The translations under genes were made by a program, and so were the position numbers. Positions 61,701 through 64,000 of a stretch of DNA of 64,000 nt are shown here, piece after piece. The stretch spans positions 1,116,001 to 1,180,000 of the forward strand of contig CBDEFX010000002.1 in NCBI GenBank assembly GCA_965237635.1, written 5' to 3'. The notes under the pieces are model-generated. The model did no database searches. It was not told the origin of the DNA and worked only from the letters and a program-made list of their open reading frames with translations. Within the stretch, counting starts at the first letter, position 1; the number at the start of each line of letters is the position of its first letter. The stretch is from CBDEFX01 sp965237635. Its GTDB lineage: Bacteria; Chloroflexota; Dehalococcoidia; Lucifugimonadales; CAUZJF01.

Positions 61701-64000
61701 CGACGCCGCCCTGCTCCGTCTTGATGAGGAGAATGGTGACCGTGCGCTCAGGGTCCGCGCTCAGGGTGACCGTGACCGTGACTGTGCCGCCCTCGTCCGT
61801 CGAGTAGGTCGCCGCCCCGAACTCCACGCCTACGTAGGGGTCGTCGTCGTCCCCGATGCTCACCGTCGTCTCGGCCTGCGTGCCCTCCGACACGCGGTCG
61901 GGCAGCGTACCGAAGGTCAGCTTCACGCTCTCGTCGTCGTCGTCCACGTCGTCCTGCGTGGCCCGGAAGGTGAACGTCTTAGAGGTCTCCCCGGTGTTGA
62001 AGGTCACGCTGGCGGGAACCCCGGAGTAGTCCGCGTTGGAGACCCCGCCCTGCCCCGTCGTGGTGAGGGGAATGATGACCGTGCGCTCCGGGTCCGCGCT
62101 CAGGGTGACCGTAACCGTCGCCGTGCCGCCCTCGTCCGCCGAGTAGGTGGCCGCCCGGAACTGCACGTCCACGTAGGGGTCGTCGTCGTCCCGGATGGCA
62201 ACTGTAGCCGTCTGGTGGTCCCCGCCCTCCTTGACCGCGCTCGGCAGCGTTCCGAAGCTCAGCGTCACGGACTCGTCGTCGTCGTCCACGTCGTCGTCCG
62301 TCAGCTCGACGGTGAACGTCTTCTCCGTCTCCCCCGGGGCGAACACCAGCTCCGACGGCACGCCGGAGAAGTCCGCGGCGGTCGCCCCGCCCGCGCCCGT
62401 GACCGTAATCGGCAGCGTCACCGTCTTCTTGTCGAAGGAGGCCCCCAGCGTAACGGTTACATCAACGCTGCCCCCTTCGTCCGACCCGTAAGCCGCGGCG
62501 TCGAACGTGGCCGTTACGGGTAGCTCGATCAGCTTGACCTGCAGGACGTCCCCATCCATCCAGTTAAGGTCGGGGGCATCCCACTGAAACGCTGTTTCCC
62601 CATAAACCGATAAGTGATCACTGTCTCTTAAGGCAAATACTTGCTCGCCAATAGTCAGGGCGAGTCGACTAAGGTTTCCTTCACTAATTGTGGGGAAAAC
62701 GGCATACACAAGCATGTCAATCTCTTCGTATCGCTCGCCTGCCCTGAAAAATGCTCCGTCGATCCAGCCGATTTGCTCCACAAAATAAACTGCATCTCCG
62801 TATCTGAATGTTGGCGATACAGAAAACGATCCAGTTTGTTCAAACGGCGTGATTGAGGCTGGACCCGGAATAGAGAATGCCCCTGTAAGTGTGCCGCTGA
62901 TATATTCGTTTCTGTGTAAGACAAGCAATTTCGTGTCTCGTCGCCAGGTTTCCACGGTCACCGCGTTGCATTGGATGTCTTGGCACGAACTTGCCTGTGA
63001 GCCGTCGACTCCCTGGTTTGCTCCAAGCTGCATGGCCGGCATGTGAAGATCGACCGGCGTCCTCGAGAAATAGTCCACAGTGTCGTAGTTCGCGTTGCGT
63101 CCCAGAGCATTTTCACCCAGCAAGATACCGTCGGCATCGCTGTCTCCTGCCTGCACCTCATACGAGTAGATTAACGAATGTACGTCTACGTTAATGAGTG
63201 GTGATCCCACATACCGGGCAGAGCGCCGGTGCTCTGCCCCGCTGCCCAACCAGAACGTCGCTTCCTGAGGGATATTTGTTTCGTCGACATAACGAGGGAC
63301 CACGAATTGCAGATCGATCCGATCGCCTGCTTTGTAGGTATTGCCGTCATGCGGCTTTGAAAGGACTTCTGCGTGATAAATGAAGGGAACGACAGCCGCG
63401 TGTCCCACCAAGCTGATTTGGGGCACTGTGCCCCCGGAAGCCGGATCGTCGATGCTGAAATTGCTCTGGACGCCCGTATCCTCTGCCGAGCTCGTGGTAG
63501 CGCCTATCTCAACAGTCCCTTCGCCGGACCCGCTGATTGTCACGAGAAACTCAAAGGACGATGCATCATTTGGGGTGTTCCCAAAAATCAGACCGGCCCG
63601 CCTGAAATGGGGGGCATCCAGGGTAAAGGCCTGTCTGCCGGCGCTCCCGACGGAACCGGAAAACGTGTATTGGGTAGCCCTAGGAGTTACGTCTAGACTC
63701 TCTGACTCATGTCGAACGGCATAGTCGAAAACAGCATTTAAGGCCACGTTGACAGTCAGGTCCAACGTGTCGGAGGCGGTCTTCACATCCAGCATGATGG
63801 CCGTCAGGTCGAACCCGTTGTCGGTGGCCGGTACACGGATCGTTACCTCCGCGCTCTCCGTGGCGCTGATGGTGATCGTGTCCGTTGCGTCCGCCTGCCC
63901 GATGTTGCTGACCAGCGTCACCTCCGTGTCCACCTTGTGGTCCGCGAAGGTCTGGGCGCTTAGGCCCAGGTCGGCGTCGGTGGAGTCGTCCGTGCTCCGT
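58708..64000 (-). CDS. Giant Calx-beta/FN3/Ig-like surface protein, 5' end outside window
   Basis: More than 1760 residues; the frame is open to the right edge. Order: beta-rich unknown start; four Calx-beta domains (VTATFDAAAYGSDEGGSVDV; VDDDDESVTLSFGTLP), which bind calcium; a unique domain (DWAWNELIYKASWD); FN3 (GYKVRWKEAGDSW); a SwmB-like domain (LRYDRYMNTSSVPATSSFVV); a DVPASHDGGSS module; two Ig-like repeats (TGAPGIDGSPVVGRTLTATT); and a final module shared with the M28-like protein, ending LELTVSGPSG. No sorting motif is seen. An adhesin or matrix protein is likely. Confidence 0.85.
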   Translation of the reverse strand, partial: RSTDDSTDADLGLSAQTFADHKVDTEVTLVSNIGQADATDTITISATESAEVTIRVPATDNGFDLTAIMLDVKTASDTLDLTVNVALNAVFDYAVRHESESLDVTPRATQYTFSGSVGSAGRQAFTLDAPHFRRAGLIFGNTPNDASSFEFLVTISGSGEGTVEIGATTSSAEDTGVQSNFSIDDPASGGTVPQISLVGHAAVVPFIYHAEVLSKPHDGNTYKAGDRIDLQFVVPRYVDETNIPQEATFWLGSGAEHRRSARYVGSPLINVDVHSLIYSYEVQAGDSDADGILLGENALGRNANYDTVDYFSRTPVDLHMPAMQLGANQGVDGSQASSCQDIQCNAVTVETWRRDTKLLVLHRNEYISGTLTGAFSIPGPASITPFEQTGSFSVSPTFRYGDAVYFVEQIGWIDGAFFRAGERYEEIDMLVYAVFPTISEGNLSRLALTIGEQVFALRDSDHLSVYGETAFQWDAPDLNWMDGDVLQVKLIELPVTATFDAAAYGSDEGGSVDVTVTLGASFDKKTVTLPITVTGAGGATAADFSGVPSELVFAPGETEKTFTVELTDDDVDDDDESVTLSFGTLPSAVKEGGDHQTATVAIRDDDDPYVDVQFRAATYSADEGGTATVTVTLSADPERTVIIPLTTTGQGGVSNADYSGVPASVTFNTGETSKTFTFRATQDDVDDDDESVKLTFGTLPDRVSEGTQAETTVSIGDDDDPYVGVEFGAATYSTDEGGTVTVTVTLSADPERTVTILLIKTEQGGVASDDYSGIPTSVTFNTGETSKTFTFSATQDEVDDDDEGVKVTFEMLPDRVSEGTQDETTVSIDDDDNPHVTVQFTQDEYTVVEGSNVGVRVRLSADPERTVSIPITATNQEGATSADYTVPASVSFDAGETEKTFTFAATDDDEEDFGESVKLSFGTTLPDRITRSGTEETIINIWQFTALDCSVALLCADVNFADRTALDWAWNELIYKASWDPASSISDDDFEFGGLGYTIHRIRIIPGIYPEMDNTWSRSFQNEAELQISIARGLERSAPSPDHYRDWTLYIDDVTLPLSQALQNWHEFRWYGAGIQNLFADWTPSTTNRIGIMRTPFADQPQAVVPGVPRLVDADSFGSSAISVHWWLPRTDGGSAITGYKVRWKEAGDSWTDAAAVSEKPADRVNALAGRATVTGLTGGTLYTVRVIATNAVGDSHPSAEMVARPQGSVPRVAESVVNGSTLTLRYDRYMNTSSVPATSSFVVMVNDGIRPVDSVTIVGREVRLTLSSAVSAADEVTWLYQEPVVTTAPALRDTHGNYAADRGRSAFQEATNETPRSSLQPLTAQLTDVPASHDGGSSITFNIEFSESVWVGHGFPRDDLLEVTGGTVTSAHWLDRNTRKWAVTIRPETQGDITVVLPKNRYCVSLRSDGTREDDLVLGAPCAVEDRQLTNQPEATIPGPDSQHQAVNSPATGGPGIDGSLRAGETLTATTTGIEDEDGMSGAVFAYQWIRRELATVTDTDIAGATGQTYTVTTEDEGKGLMVRVTFTDDAGNEESLTSFAVIVSPTLVIPDDEPANTPATGAPGIDGSPVVGRTLTATTSDIGDDDGIVDAVFAYQWLADDAAIENASASTYTVVAGDVGKALKVRVTFTDDVGNEESLTSAATAAVTQPLLTAAIHDAPESHDGRRKFTFELRFSEEPSISYKTLRDHAFTVTGGEVTKARRLERGKNIRWEIHVRPNSNAAVTILLPVTTDCDAQGAVCTNDGRMLSGRLELTVSGPSG

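Noticed and set aside
58684..62523. Plus-strand open frame of 1279 codons opposite the giant surface protein
   Set aside because: It mirrors the minus-strand gene, is rich in Arg/Val/Gly/Pro from GC bias and has no recognisable domain; it is a shadow frame.
1..64000. CRISPR arrays
   Set aside because: No series of short identical repeats with unique spacers was seen on either strand; the tandem repeats present are contiguous.

Overview
The window most resembles chromosomal DNA of a GC-rich Chloroflexota bacterium, perhaps a SAR202/Dehalococcoidia-like lineage. This is inferred from gene content: a TTG/GTG-rich housekeeping block, a geranylgeranyl-reductase-like oxidoreductase, DUF309, VanZ, kelch and Calx-beta surface proteins, and PrgI/Replic_Relax-type conjugation genes. 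No rRNA or marker gene is present to settle it. One intact tRNA (tRNA-Ala, CGC anticodon) and one decayed tRNA-Lys-like sequence are visible.

Layout. (1) 1-8.6 kb is chromosomal backbone: an Fe-S reductase C-terminus, a lone HicB-like gene, an adenosine deaminase gene broken by an IS1380-family element (18-bp perfect inverted repeats, 5-bp target duplication), galU, pterin carbinolamine dehydratase, a DUF309 gene, a flavin reductase, an atypical aspartate-carbamoyltransferase homologue, VanZ and tRNA-Ala. (2) 8.6-15.0 kb is a small integrated element at the tRNA: a P4-type integrase, a single open frame joining the N-terminal part of an HK97 capsid protein to the C-terminal part of a terminase large subunit, an HNH nuclease, iteron-like repeats, a VapE-like ATPase (frameshifted) and a ribbon-helix-helix regulator. 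It looks like a reduced phage satellite or prophage remnant. (3) 15-27.7 kb is a graveyard of mobile DNA: IS21 istA without istB, resolvase fragments, a large serine recombinase coupled to a micro-ORF, a 274-bp tandem array, WYL-like and RDD genes, a ParA/RHH partition module with unknown neighbours, a NfeD fragment, a kelch lipoprotein and transposase fragments.

(4) 27.8-36.2 kb carries secreted proteins: a membrane-anchored protein that looks like a detached subtilisin propeptide, translationally coupled to a multidomain subtilase, then an IS1182-like element and an Ig-like repeat surface protein. (5) 36.1-39.5 kb is a defence patch: AbiEi/AbiEii with a damaged toxin and an AIPR protein with a nuclease-like N-terminus. 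(6) 39.5-53.9 kb is a conjugative element: a serine recombinase with a coupled small acidic protein, two XRE regulators, Replic_Relax, a VirD4/TraG-like ATPase, VirB4, two VirB2-like pilins, a PrgI-fusion protein, VirB6, a secreted protein, a repeat-bearing intergenic region that could hold an origin, and a divergent HTH/coiled-coil protein. No classical relaxase is visible. (7) 54-64 kb encodes a secreted protein, an M28-like protein with altered metal ligands and Ig-like repeats, and a giant Calx-beta/FN3/Ig protein running off the right edge.

How the genes work together: region 6 is a self-contained transfer machine, regions 2 and 3 hold replication, partition and integration modules of smaller elements, and regions 4 and 7 supply extracellular proteolysis and adhesion through related repeat modules. 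Several genes appear to have been broken at element boundaries.
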